NCBI RefSeq assembly: GCF_013394165.1
Contig: NZ_CP041330.1
Span: forward strand, 2,348,501 to 2,412,500
Direction: 5' to 3'
Origin: Pseudoalteromonas sp. Scap06
GTDB taxonomy: Bacteria > Pseudomonadota > Gammaproteobacteria > Enterobacterales > Alteromonadaceae
DNA: 64,000 bases
Shown: piece by piece, positions 1 through 8,032 of the stretch
Layout of the letters: every line of letters starts with the position of its first letter
Numbering within the stretch: the stretch's first letter is position 1
Made by a program: the position numbers and the translations under genes
Notes under the pieces: generated by a model
What the model was told of the DNA's origin: nothing
Databases searched by the model: none
Seen by the model: the letters and a program-made list of their open reading frames with translations, nothing else

Positions 1-204
1 AACCTACGAATACTCAACACCTTAGGCGTTTTATTTTATTGGTTGATTAATCATGCATCAAACACACATGTAAATGTAAAGTATTGGACAATTAAGAAAC
101 AATTACTTAACAATGATGGTGCTTTATGCTCAAATGCAAGGCTAGACCTTGGTCTAATAAATTATAAAAAATAATAACAGACATATTACCTAGAGGATTT
201 ATAA

Positions 205-1830
205 ATGTCGGTTTTTTCTTTTAATGAGCAAACGGGGTATATCTCTTTAGTTTCACACCCTCATGTTTCAGGTTTAGCCTCAACAGCAACACAGCTTATT
301 GAATTAATGGGCCAGTCAGAATATTGCGAGTGTGAGGTTATTGCTAGCAATATTGGTAAGCTGTTTGCTCAAAATAAAACCGAAGAAGCCCCCTCTTTAG
401 TAATTGCTCAAGCCATTGATGCAAAACTAACCATAAACATCGATGAAAAGAATATGCTCGTTGAAGCTACCCTTATTACTGCCAAGGGCGGTAAATTGCT
501 TAGCATGGAACAAGCGATTGAAGAGTTCTCACAAGCAGGGGTTGTAAAAGGCATTAGCTCTCATGCATTAGAGCAGTTATTGGCGCAACAGTTCGAACAC
601 CCCCCAGGAAGTACGCATTGTGCCGAAGTCGCTTTTGGTCGTGCATCTAAAGTGGGTAACGATGCCAAATTTGTACGTCTTTGCTGCACAGCGCAAGACC
701 GCGTACTTAGCCCACAAGCTAAAGGCGGTGGTAAAGTTGATATGAGGAACCTAGGTGATATTATTACTGTAAAACCTGGTTGTGAATTAATGCGGCGCAT
801 TCCAGCAACATCGGGGGTTGATGGGTTTACTGTGTTTGGAGATGTGCTAACTGCAACCCCTGGCAAAGAGCATAAATTACAACCTTTTGACGGCACTAAA
901 ATTGCGCCTGACAACCCCAACTTATTAATTGCCGACTGTACTGGCGTACCGGTTGCCCTTCCCCGTGGTATGCGTGTTGATGATGTTTTATGTTTTCACA
1001 ATATTGATCCAAGTACTGGGCATGTTGAATTTGATGGCAGTATTATAGTCAGTGGTGATATAAAAGATGGCATGCGCGTGACCGCCAGCGGCGATATTAC
1101 TGTTTTAGGCTTTGTTGAATCGGCGCAGCTCAAAAGTGATAGTGCCATCACAATAGTAAAGGGTGCAATTGGCAGAAAGCGAGAAGCCGATGAGCCATTT
1201 ACCTGTTCTATTTTAGCTAAACGAACCGTTGCGCTTGGTTACTCTCAATACTGCGACATAAAAACGGATCAAAACTTACTAATAGATCGCCAATCATTAC
1301 ATTGTGACTTGAGTGCTGGAAATTTAATTAGGGTGGGCAGCGCAAAAGATCCTAAAGGTAAAATTATTGGTGGCCATATTCTAGACGCAATGCGCATTGA
1401 AACAGGTGAATTGGGCGCACCAGCAGGAACTAAAACCCGTGTTTGCATCGCACAGCGATGGTATGTGCTAAAACAAAAACAAGCGCAAATCACTGACTTT
1501 GAAAAAGTTTTAATCAGTAAGTCAATTGAACTACAGCAAGCGCGTCAGCGAATTAATAAACAAGTTGCAAGCGCACAGCGTCAGCAATTTTTGAATAAAA
1601 TAACAACGAATGAAGAACACATAGCAAACCGAAGCGCCAGCATCAATCAGCAAAAGCAGTTGCTAAGAAAGAAAATGACGCAGCTTTTAGCGCTCAGTCG
1701 CTTAAAAGTTAATGAGCTTATGCACCCTGGGGTAGAGCTTAAAATTGCACGAGAATCAATTAGCTTTTCGCGTAATTACCCACCACATTTAATCACTCAT
1801 AGTGAAGGTAAAATAACGCAATCGTTTTAA
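205..1830 (+). CDS. FapA-family (DUF342) polymerizing-type protein
   Basis: Large cytosolic protein of the FapA/DUF342 family (541 aa). The middle part (about residues 180-400) has the glycine- and valine-rich repeats of a right-handed beta-helix, for example GSIIVSGDIKDGMRV and SGDITVLGFVES, and the C-terminal third is a charged coiled coil (about 415-500). The family is named for flagellar assembly protein A, but its biochemical role is poorly defined. An AGAGGA ribosome site at 192-197 lies seven bases before ATG 205, which fixes the start. It stands alone, convergent with rnt. Family assignment is good; function is open. Confidence 0.8.
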   Translation: MSVFSFNEQTGYISLVSHPHVSGLASTATQLIELMGQSEYCECEVIASNIGKLFAQNKTEEAPSLVIAQAIDAKLTINIDEKNMLVEATLITAKGGKLLSMEQAIEEFSQAGVVKGISSHALEQLLAQQFEHPPGSTHCAEVAFGRASKVGNDAKFVRLCCTAQDRVLSPQAKGGGKVDMRNLGDIITVKPGCELMRRIPATSGVDGFTVFGDVLTATPGKEHKLQPFDGTKIAPDNPNLLIADCTGVPVALPRGMRVDDVLCFHNIDPSTGHVEFDGSIIVSGDIKDGMRVTASGDITVLGFVESAQLKSDSAITIVKGAIGRKREADEPFTCSILAKRTVALGYSQYCDIKTDQNLLIDRQSLHCDLSAGNLIRVGSAKDPKGKIIGGHILDAMRIETGELGAPAGTKTRVCIAQRWYVLKQKQAQITDFEKVLISKSIELQQARQRINKQVASAQRQQFLNKITTNEEHIANRSASINQQKQLLRKKMTQLLALSRLKVNELMHPGVELKIARESISFSRNYPPHLITHSEGKITQSF

Positions 1831-1885
1831 TAACGCTTATTAAGACTGACTCAGCCCCACAAAGTAAGTATTCACTATTGTGAAC

Positions 1886-2560
1886 TTAATCTTGGTTGCT
1901 TGCTTCGTCTTCGCTCTGTTGTGTTTCATCTATAGCAAGTGGCCAACCACCTAGTTGCTGCCAACGATTAACAATTAAACAATATAATTCAGCGGTGCGT
2001 TCTGTATCGTATAACGCAGAGTGTGCTTGTTTGTTATCGAACTCTATTCCTGCTGCTCGGCACGCTTTAGCTAATACTGTTTGGCCTAATGCCAAACCCG
2101 CAAGTGATGTGGTATCAAAACTAACAAACGGATGAAATGGTGTGCGCTTGATGTTATTACGCTCAATAGCGGCATTTAAAAAGCCATGGTCAAAAGCGGC
2201 ATTATGAGCAACCACCACAGAGCGCTGACACCCTGCGGCTTTTTGCGCTTTGCGCACTACTTTACAAATTTCTTTAATCGCCTCTTCTTCAGGGACTGCC
2301 CTTCGAAGTGCTGAAAAAGGCTCAATCCCATTAAACTCAATAGCGGCTTGTTCAATGTTTGCACCCTCAAACGGTTGCACATGAAAATGAACGGTATGAT
2401 CGATACTAAGCAGTCCTTCGTCATCCATTTTTAAGACGGATGCTGCAATTTCTAGTAGTGCGTCGGTTTCTTTGTTAAAACCGGCGGTTTCAACATCAAT
2501 AACCACAGGAAAAAAGCCACGAAAGCGTTGTGCGAAAAGTGTTTGCTCAGTATTTGCCAT
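1886..2560 (-). CDS. rnt: Ribonuclease T
   Basis: DEDDh 3'-5' exoribonuclease that trims tRNA and other stable RNA 3' ends, acting as a dimer in the cytoplasm. The 224-aa length is normal. Exo motifs are visible: DVET at residues 22-25 (Exo I), HNAAFDHGF (Exo II) and HSALYDTE (Exo III, with catalytic His and Asp). It is divergent from motY, an arrangement I recall from Vibrio, and convergent with the FapA-like gene. Confidence 0.95.
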   Translation of the reverse strand: MANTEQTLFAQRFRGFFPVVIDVETAGFNKETDALLEIAASVLKMDDEGLLSIDHTVHFHVQPFEGANIEQAAIEFNGIEPFSALRRAVPEEEAIKEICKVVRKAQKAAGCQRSVVVAHNAAFDHGFLNAAIERNNIKRTPFHPFVSFDTTSLAGLALGQTVLAKACRAAGIEFDNKQAHSALYDTERTAELYCLIVNRWQQLGGWPLAIDETQQSEDEASNQD

Positions 2561-2765
2561 AGTATTCTTGGTTTATAGGGATTAGCTGTCTATTATGTCA
2601 AAATTGATGGCCTGTCGGCTAGGGGATTTATTGATTAATTACAGTTAAACTATAGGCATGTTACTTGCTTTGTAATTAGCGTTTACGCTGAATTATTTGC
2701 TGTTGCGTAATATTTTACGGTTTTTGTCACTTTTTTGGCAGAGCTAGATAACTGGAGAATTCTCG

Positions 2766-3644
2766 ATGAAGTGTAAGTTGTTATTTATTAGCCTAGGCAT
2801 TAGTAGTGTGCTGTATAGTTTGAATACAACTGCAGCAATGCGCCAGTACACGGCTAGCCAAGATAATTCAAACTGGAACTTGGTTAAAACAACTCGCTTG
2901 CAATGCCAATTAAATCATGAAGTTCCCTACTATGGTGAAGCTGTTTTTAAAGCATCAGCAAGTAAAAACAAAGATCTCACTTTTAATTTAGACATGGTGG
3001 TGCGCCCAGAAAATTACGCGATTGCCGGTTTAAAAGCGGTACCACCTAGCTGGCGAGCAGGCCGCCCTGCCCGTGATATTGCTGATATGAAATTACTTAA
3101 AAAGTTTGATGGTGAATTAGGTAATAAAACAGCATGGGAAATACTGACTGAGCTTGAAAAAGGCAACCAACCCACTTTTTACTACCAAGACTGGCAAAAT
3201 AGTGCCGATAAAATTGCCGTGGGTATGTCTAATGTTAACTTTAAGCAAGCGTATTGGGCATTTTTACAATGCCGAGACGAATTGCTGCCATACAATTTTG
3301 AAGATATTTCGTTCACTATAATGAATTATGAATCGAATAGCAGTAAGTTAACTAAGTCATCGCAGCAACGCCTTGATAAAATTGCTGAGTATTTAAAAAA
3401 CGACCCCAGTATAGAGTCAATCAGTATTGCATCCTATACCGATAGTTATGGCGGTCGTTGGAATAACCTCGATTTATCTAGAACCCGCGCTAAGGCTATT
3501 AAAGATTACATGGTTAGCTTAGGTGTTGATGGAACTAAAGTGGTTACTGAAGGCTTTGGTGAAAAACGCTTTGTAGATACCAACGATAATATTTTGGGCC
3601 GTGATAAAAACCGCCGCTTAGTGATTCAAATAGCTAAAATGTAA
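2766..3644 (+). CDS. motY: Sodium-type flagellar motor protein MotY
   Basis: Periplasmic T-ring component of the sodium-driven polar flagellar motor, which helps anchor the stator. A signal peptide ends near residue 24 (NTTAA). The N-terminal MotY-specific domain covers about residues 25-155 and a C-terminal OmpA-like peptidoglycan-binding domain about 165-292 (IASYTDSYGG, LSRTRAKAIKDYM, GFGEKRF, RDKNRRLVIQI). The length (292 aa) matches Vibrio MotY, and the rnt neighbour supports the call. An OmpA-family lipoprotein is less likely because there is no lipobox. GGAG sits just before the ATG. Confidence 0.9.
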   Translation: MKCKLLFISLGISSVLYSLNTTAAMRQYTASQDNSNWNLVKTTRLQCQLNHEVPYYGEAVFKASASKNKDLTFNLDMVVRPENYAIAGLKAVPPSWRAGRPARDIADMKLLKKFDGELGNKTAWEILTELEKGNQPTFYYQDWQNSADKIAVGMSNVNFKQAYWAFLQCRDELLPYNFEDISFTIMNYESNSSKLTKSSQQRLDKIAEYLKNDPSIESISIASYTDSYGGRWNNLDLSRTRAKAIKDYMVSLGVDGTKVVTEGFGEKRFVDTNDNILGRDKNRRLVIQIAKM

Positions 3645-3947
3645 ATTCAGCCCCCTCTTTTAATGGCTGAAGGTGCAATTTTAGCACTTTCGGCCAACAC
3701 CTATTGTTTTAGTAATCCCTCTATTGTGCAAAACCAATAATCTGACCATTTAGTTATTAACATTTGGCTTTTTATTTTTTCATTTATATTAATAAGTTAA
3801 ATTTCATTTCTTGATGATTTTGGCTTTTTTAATACAGTTGTAAATAGAAGATTACATTTTATTTTGTCTCTTTTATGACAAAACTATTTAAGTTTTGCAC
3901 AACTAGTTATATCTTGCGTGTCTCTCACGTTTGATCAGGACCATTAA
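3645..3947. other. Intergenic region motY-tyrP with hairpin and TyrR-like box
   Basis: This gap of about 300 bases has no supportable gene. It contains a 13-bp hairpin (3664-3676 with 3684-3696, two G-T pairs, loop of seven) just after motY that lacks a T-run, a TyrR-box-like palindrome at 3839-3856, and a 7-bp inverted repeat TTTTGTC/GACAAAA at 3862-3868 and 3877-3883. The last two lie in the expected promoter region of the transporter. Confidence 0.6.
3839..3856. promoter_or_regulatory. Candidate TyrR box upstream of tyrosine transporter
   Basis: The sequence is TGTAAA-N6-ATTACA, 11 of 12 defined positions of the known TyrR consensus TGTAAA-N6-TTTACA. It lies 92 bases before the start of an aromatic amino-acid transporter, the class of gene TyrR controls in enterobacteria. 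Inference from motif and context; no TyrR gene is in this window. Confidence 0.5.
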
Positions 3948-5150
3948 GTGCTTAAAAATAAAACAATAGGTAGCATGTTAATTGTTGCAGGAACCACCAT
4001 AGGTGCAGGTATGCTTGCCCTACCCATTGCCTCTGCGGGACTGGGATTTAATACGGCAATGGTGTTAATTGTAGGGTGTTGGTTACTAATGACCTACACT
4101 GCATTGCTTATGTTGGAGCTTCACCAATATGCCCCTCGCGACGCCACCTTAAATACACTGGCTAAGCTTTGGCTTGGTAAACGTGGCCAGTATGTAGCTA
4201 ACTTTTCGATGATATTCTTATTTTATGCACTGTGCGCTGCTTACATAGCCGGTGGTGGTGCTCAGCTACAAGAGCGCATTAATACTGGGTTTAATCTTAG
4301 TATTGCTCCACAATTTGGCTCCGTTATTTTAGCCGTATTGATTGCAGGTGTGGTGACTTTAGGCACTAGTAAAGTTGATAAGCTTAACCGAGTACTATTT
4401 AGTGTAAAAATAGTAGTTTTGGCTAGCTTGTTTTATATGCTAACACCTTATGTACATGGCCAACACTTATTGGAAATGCCTGTTGAGCAAGGGCTGATAC
4501 TGTCGGCTATCCCGGTGGTATTCACCTCTTTTGGTTTTCATGGCTCAATTCCTTCTATTGTTAAATATGTCGGGCTTGATATAAAAACCTTGCGCAAAGT
4601 TATGATTGCAGGCGCCTCTTTACCACTGGTTATTTATGTATTTTGGCAAGTATTAAGCCAAGGCATAATGAGCCAAGAGCAATTACTACAAAGCGATGGG
4701 TTAACTGGTTTTGTAGCCAGTGTGGCCAATATTGCCAATAACGCCAATGTTTCTACTGCGGTTAAACTCTTTGCCGACTTAGCTCTAGCAACGTCATTTT
4801 TAGGGGTAAGCTTGGGGTTATTTGACTTTTTTGCTGACACATTCAAAAAAGCAGACACGGGGGCTGATAGAATTAAAACAGCACTTATTACTTTTGTTCC
4901 TCCTCTTGGATTTGCTTTATTTTACCCGCAAGGATTTATTATGGCATTAGGCTATGCAGCCATTGCTTTGGTTATATTGGCAGTATTTTTACCCGTTAGC
5001 ATGGTGTACAAGCAGCGTCAGGGGATTGAAAAAGAAGGCTATAAAGTACGCAGTGGTAATATTGGTTTGGCCATAGCCGCTTTGTGTGGTATTTCAATTA
5101 TTAGCGCACAATGCCTGCAAATGGCAGGAGTTATACCGGCTATAGGCTAG
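3948..5150 (+). CDS. tyrP: Tyrosine/aromatic amino-acid permease (HAAAP family)
   Basis: Inner-membrane proton-coupled transporter of the TyrP/Mtr family, 400 aa with about eleven hydrophobic segments. The N-terminal signature GSMLIVAGTTIGAGMLALP is typical of the family's first helix. It uses a GTG start at 3948, preceded by CAGGA. TyrP is favoured over Mtr by overall resemblance and by the TyrR-like box upstream, but exact substrate (Tyr, Trp or Phe) cannot be fixed from sequence alone. Confidence 0.8.
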   Translation: MLKNKTIGSMLIVAGTTIGAGMLALPIASAGLGFNTAMVLIVGCWLLMTYTALLMLELHQYAPRDATLNTLAKLWLGKRGQYVANFSMIFLFYALCAAYIAGGGAQLQERINTGFNLSIAPQFGSVILAVLIAGVVTLGTSKVDKLNRVLFSVKIVVLASLFYMLTPYVHGQHLLEMPVEQGLILSAIPVVFTSFGFHGSIPSIVKYVGLDIKTLRKVMIAGASLPLVIYVFWQVLSQGIMSQEQLLQSDGLTGFVASVANIANNANVSTAVKLFADLALATSFLGVSLGLFDFFADTFKKADTGADRIKTALITFVPPLGFALFYPQGFIMALGYAAIALVILAVFLPVSMVYKQRQGIEKEGYKVRSGNIGLAIAALCGISIISAQCLQMAGVIPAIG

Positions 5151-5170
5151 CCCCTATAGTTGTTCTAATA

Positions 5171-5202
5171 TATGCACCCCAATGATGGTTTTGGGGTGCA
5201 TA
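5171..5202. terminator. Hairpin between convergent tyrP and ggt
   Basis: An 11-bp perfect stem (5171-5181 with 5192-5202, loop of ten) lies between two convergent genes. It has no clear T-tract on either side, so it may be a bidirectional terminator of atypical form. Confidence 0.5.
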
Positions 5203-5226
5203 CCATTCAAACGTCAATAATTAACG

Positions 5227-6891
5227 TTAAAATACTATCGCTTGCCCTCTTCCGCTTTGCTCAGACGCCGCATCTAATTTGCCATCATTATTGATAATCA
5301 CATGCATATCACCAAAGTGACGCTCATCCACTGTATAACCCATTTTTATTAGCTGTTGCTTTACTGAGGACTCCAAACCCGAGTGCGCTCTAATCACATT
5401 TTTAGGCCATAACTGATGGTGAAAACGCGGGCTATTTACTACTTCATTTGCGCTCATATTAAATTCAATCGCATTGAGTATTGATTGATACACTGAACTA
5501 ATAATTGTGGTGCCGCCAGGCGACCCTGTTACCATTTTCACCTTATTATTACTGAGTAAAATGGTTGGAGTCATAGAGCTTAACATACGTTTATGTGGCT
5601 GAATTTCATTCGCTTTTCCGCCAATGGCGCCAAATACATTCATAACCCCAGGCTTAGCGCTAAAGTCATCCATTTCATCATTTAAAATAAAGCCAGCGCC
5701 TTCTACGACTACGCCACTACCAAACCCTAAATTGATGGTGGTGGTATTAGCAACAGCATTCCCCATGTTATCAATAATAGAAAAGTGTGTGGTTTGTTCG
5801 CTTTCTTTTAAACCCGGTTTAATATTTTCAGTGGTAGAAATGGCCTTTAAATCTATACTATTGCTGCGGTTTTTAAGATAGTTTTCTGCAAGTAACTTAG
5901 CTGTAGGCACTTGGTAAAAATCAGGATCGCCTAAGTATTCTGCCCTATCAGCAAACACTCGCTTACCTATTTCAGCAAGTAAGTGCACATACCCAACTGA
6001 ATTATGTGATGGTGCAGCTATGGGCTTTTTAAGCTCATACATTTTAAGCCATTGTAATATAGCAATACCGCCGGAGCTTGGTGGCGGTGAAGTAAGCACT
6101 TGATAGCCGTTCCAGTTAGCTTTTATAGGAGTACGAGACTTTGCGCGGTAATTTTTTAAATCGTCTTGAGTAATAATACCGCCATGTTGCTCCATAAAGT
6201 TTGCGATGATCGTTGCGGTTTCACCTTGATAAAAGCCATCTTGGCCATTATCGCGAATGCGTTTGAGTGTCACTGCAAGCTCAGGTTGCTTAAAAAGCTT
6301 ACCAGATGTAGCGCTTGCAAAATAATTGGCAAAGTTTACTTTAATGTTTTTATTGTTTAGATGTTCTATGTAGCCCTTAATTAACAGAGCCAACTTTTCA
6401 GGCACCACAAAACCTTGCTCTGCTAATGTTACCGCAGGCTGTACTAAGGTTTTCCAAGGAAGTGTGCCATGCTTCTTATGTGCTAGCCACATACCAGCAA
6501 CACTACCCGGTACACCACTGGCATGAATACCATAAATAGATTTATTAGCAATAACTTGCCCTTGCGCGTCTAAATACATATCACGATGTGCGGCGTTCGG
6601 TGCAGTTTCACGGTAATCTATAAAATCACCTTGCCCATCCTTATGAATAAGCATAAACCCACCGCCGCCAATATTACCCGCCTCGGGAAGCGTAACGGCC
6701 AATACAAACTGTGCTGCAATGGCTGCATCAACCGCGTTCCCCCCCTGCTCTAACACAGCTTTTGCAGCATGTGCACTAAAAGTGTCAGGCATGGCAACGG
6801 CACTCTGTTTAGCCGCTACACTAAAAACACATAACTGTATTACCACAATACTACTGATAATTAGCTTGCTTGGTGAAAAAAGTGCTCCCAT
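5227..6891 (-). CDS. ggt: Gamma-glutamyltransferase
   Basis: Exported Ntn-hydrolase that cleaves or transfers gamma-glutamyl groups from glutathione in the periplasm or outside the cell. The 554-aa proenzyme begins with a hydrophobic signal segment (about residues 8-28). The autocleavage site is visible as SEQ-TTHFS, with the catalytic N-terminal Thr of the small subunit at residue 367. The glycine-rich loop SPGGTTIIS and the substrate loop SSGGIA are present. It stands alone, convergent with tyrP. Confidence 0.93.
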   Translation of the reverse strand: MGALFSPSKLIISSIVVIQLCVFSVAAKQSAVAMPDTFSAHAAKAVLEQGGNAVDAAIAAQFVLAVTLPEAGNIGGGGFMLIHKDGQGDFIDYRETAPNAAHRDMYLDAQGQVIANKSIYGIHASGVPGSVAGMWLAHKKHGTLPWKTLVQPAVTLAEQGFVVPEKLALLIKGYIEHLNNKNIKVNFANYFASATSGKLFKQPELAVTLKRIRDNGQDGFYQGETATIIANFMEQHGGIITQDDLKNYRAKSRTPIKANWNGYQVLTSPPPSSGGIAILQWLKMYELKKPIAAPSHNSVGYVHLLAEIGKRVFADRAEYLGDPDFYQVPTAKLLAENYLKNRSNSIDLKAISTTENIKPGLKESEQTTHFSIIDNMGNAVANTTTINLGFGSGVVVEGAGFILNDEMDDFSAKPGVMNVFGAIGGKANEIQPHKRMLSSMTPTILLSNNKVKMVTGSPGGTTIISSVYQSILNAIEFNMSANEVVNSPRFHHQLWPKNVIRAHSGLESSVKQQLIKMGYTVDERHFGDMHVIINNDGKLDAASEQSGRGQAIVF

Positions 6892-7000
6892 CCCATATCC
6901 TTAGGTTATTTTTATACATTGATGGAAAACATTAATGCATAGTAACAAACATCAGGTCAATATTTAGATGCTACATTTTTAAGGCTTAGGAAGTTTTAGC

Positions 7001-7546
7001 TCAACTGCACGGCTTTGAATAAAGCGCAGCAGTTAAGTTTGAGCCATCATCAGTATAAATATAATAGTGCTGTAGCTGCATACCGAGCTTTTTCATGATG
7101 TTAATTGAGCCAACGTTGGCGGTCAGCGCTGTGGCACTGATTGCCTTTACTTGCGACTGTTTTTCAATCGTTGAGCAAATCGCTTGTGCCGCCTCAGTTG
7201 CATAACCCTTACCCCAACTCGCTTGTTTAAATCGCCAGCCGACTTCAATATCACTAAAGTCAGGCGTATCTGAAAAAAAGCCCATCGGCCGAACAAGCAC
7301 CCACCCTATAAAGGTATTGCCTTCACGCAGGGTTACCTGCCATAGCCCCCAACCTTGTTGCTCATTTCTATACGCAAGCATTCTTGGAATGCCTTTCGTT
7401 TTTATATCTTCAAGCGAAGTGGGTTTACCTTGTGTTAAATACTGCATAACGGCTGGATCTTGATCGAGCTCGAATAATTTCTGCCAATCTTTTTCGTCCA
7501 TTAATTTAAAACTTAATCGTGTTGTTACAGCTATGTTCATTTTCAT
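7001..7546 (-). CDS. GNAT N-acetyltransferase (RimJ/RimL type)
   Basis: Acetyl-CoA-dependent acetyltransferase of the RimJ/RimL-like GNAT group, 181 aa, cytoplasmic. The acetyl-CoA loop is seen as WGKGYATEAA (about residues 110-119) and the C-terminal N-GSINIMKKLGM motif is typical of this subgroup. The substrate is unknown; relatives act on protein N-termini or on small amines. An alternative ATG lies two codons further in. Divergent from the small lipoprotein gene, with 49 bases between them. Confidence 0.8.
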   Translation of the reverse strand: MKMNIAVTTRLSFKLMDEKDWQKLFELDQDPAVMQYLTQGKPTSLEDIKTKGIPRMLAYRNEQQGWGLWQVTLREGNTFIGWVLVRPMGFFSDTPDFSDIEVGWRFKQASWGKGYATEAAQAICSTIEKQSQVKAISATALTANVGSINIMKKLGMQLQHYYIYTDDGSNLTAALYSKPCS

Positions 7547-7595
7547 TGTTGTATAGTTACCTCTGAAATATATTTTTCACTAAAGGAGATAGTCA

Positions 7596-7961
7596 ATGAA
7601 GAAATTAGCAGGTTTAGCATTATTAGGCACTTTAATTACACTAACAGGGTGTGAAGATGCCAACGAAGTGAAACAAGACGCCAAACAAACGAGCGCTGAA
7701 GTTCAAGAAAAGCTAAACGAAACGTGGAACGACGTTAAAGAAAAAACCAATGAGCTTAAAAATGACGAGTCATTTAATGAGCTGCTTGAAGAGAGTAAAG
7801 CGATGGGCTTAGACATGTACGATGACGGCAAAGAAGTAGCTGTTGATGCATGGATCAAAAGCAAAGAAGCGGCTGGCGAGCTAACTGAAAAAACGAAGCA
7901 AAAAGCACGTGAAATTGCAGCAGAAATTGAGCAAGCACGTGAAGAGCATAAAGAAGGTTAA
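7596..7961 (+). CDS. Small helical lipoprotein, function unknown
   Basis: 121-aa protein with a lipoprotein signal (lipobox LTGC, Cys about residue 19) and a strongly charged, heptad-like body rich in Lys, Glu and Ala from about residue 25 to the end. This predicts a long amphipathic helix or coiled coil in the periplasm. An AAGGAGAT ribosome site precedes the ATG and a strong terminator follows, so it looks like a well-expressed single gene. It resembles LEA-like or YtxH-like envelope proteins only in general character; I do not recognise a family. Confidence 0.75.
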   Translation: MKKLAGLALLGTLITLTGCEDANEVKQDAKQTSAEVQEKLNETWNDVKEKTNELKNDESFNELLEESKAMGLDMYDDGKEVAVDAWIKSKEAAGELTEKTKQKAREIAAEIEQAREEHKEG

Positions 7962-7975
7962 TTATTTTTAACCAT

Positions 7976-8006
7976 AAAAAAAGGTAAGCCATGGCTTACC
8001 TTTTTT
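7976..8006. terminator. Bidirectional intrinsic terminator
   Basis: The stem AAGGTAAGCC/GGCTTACCTT (7981-7990 with 7993-8002) is flanked by A- and T-runs. It serves the lipoprotein on plus and the TonB receptor on minus. Confidence 0.85.
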
Positions 8007-8032
8007 GTATTATTTTTAGAGTAAATTATGGG

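Noticed and set aside
1..204. End of an upstream gene at the left window edge
   Set aside because: All frames have stops and no protein-like stretch; the segment reads as AT-rich intergenic DNA before the FapA-like gene.
5624..5881. Several long opposite-strand open frames inside ggt, ccmF, the chemoreceptors and other large genes
   Set aside because: They are shadows of well-supported genes, lack ribosome sites and have no family resemblance.
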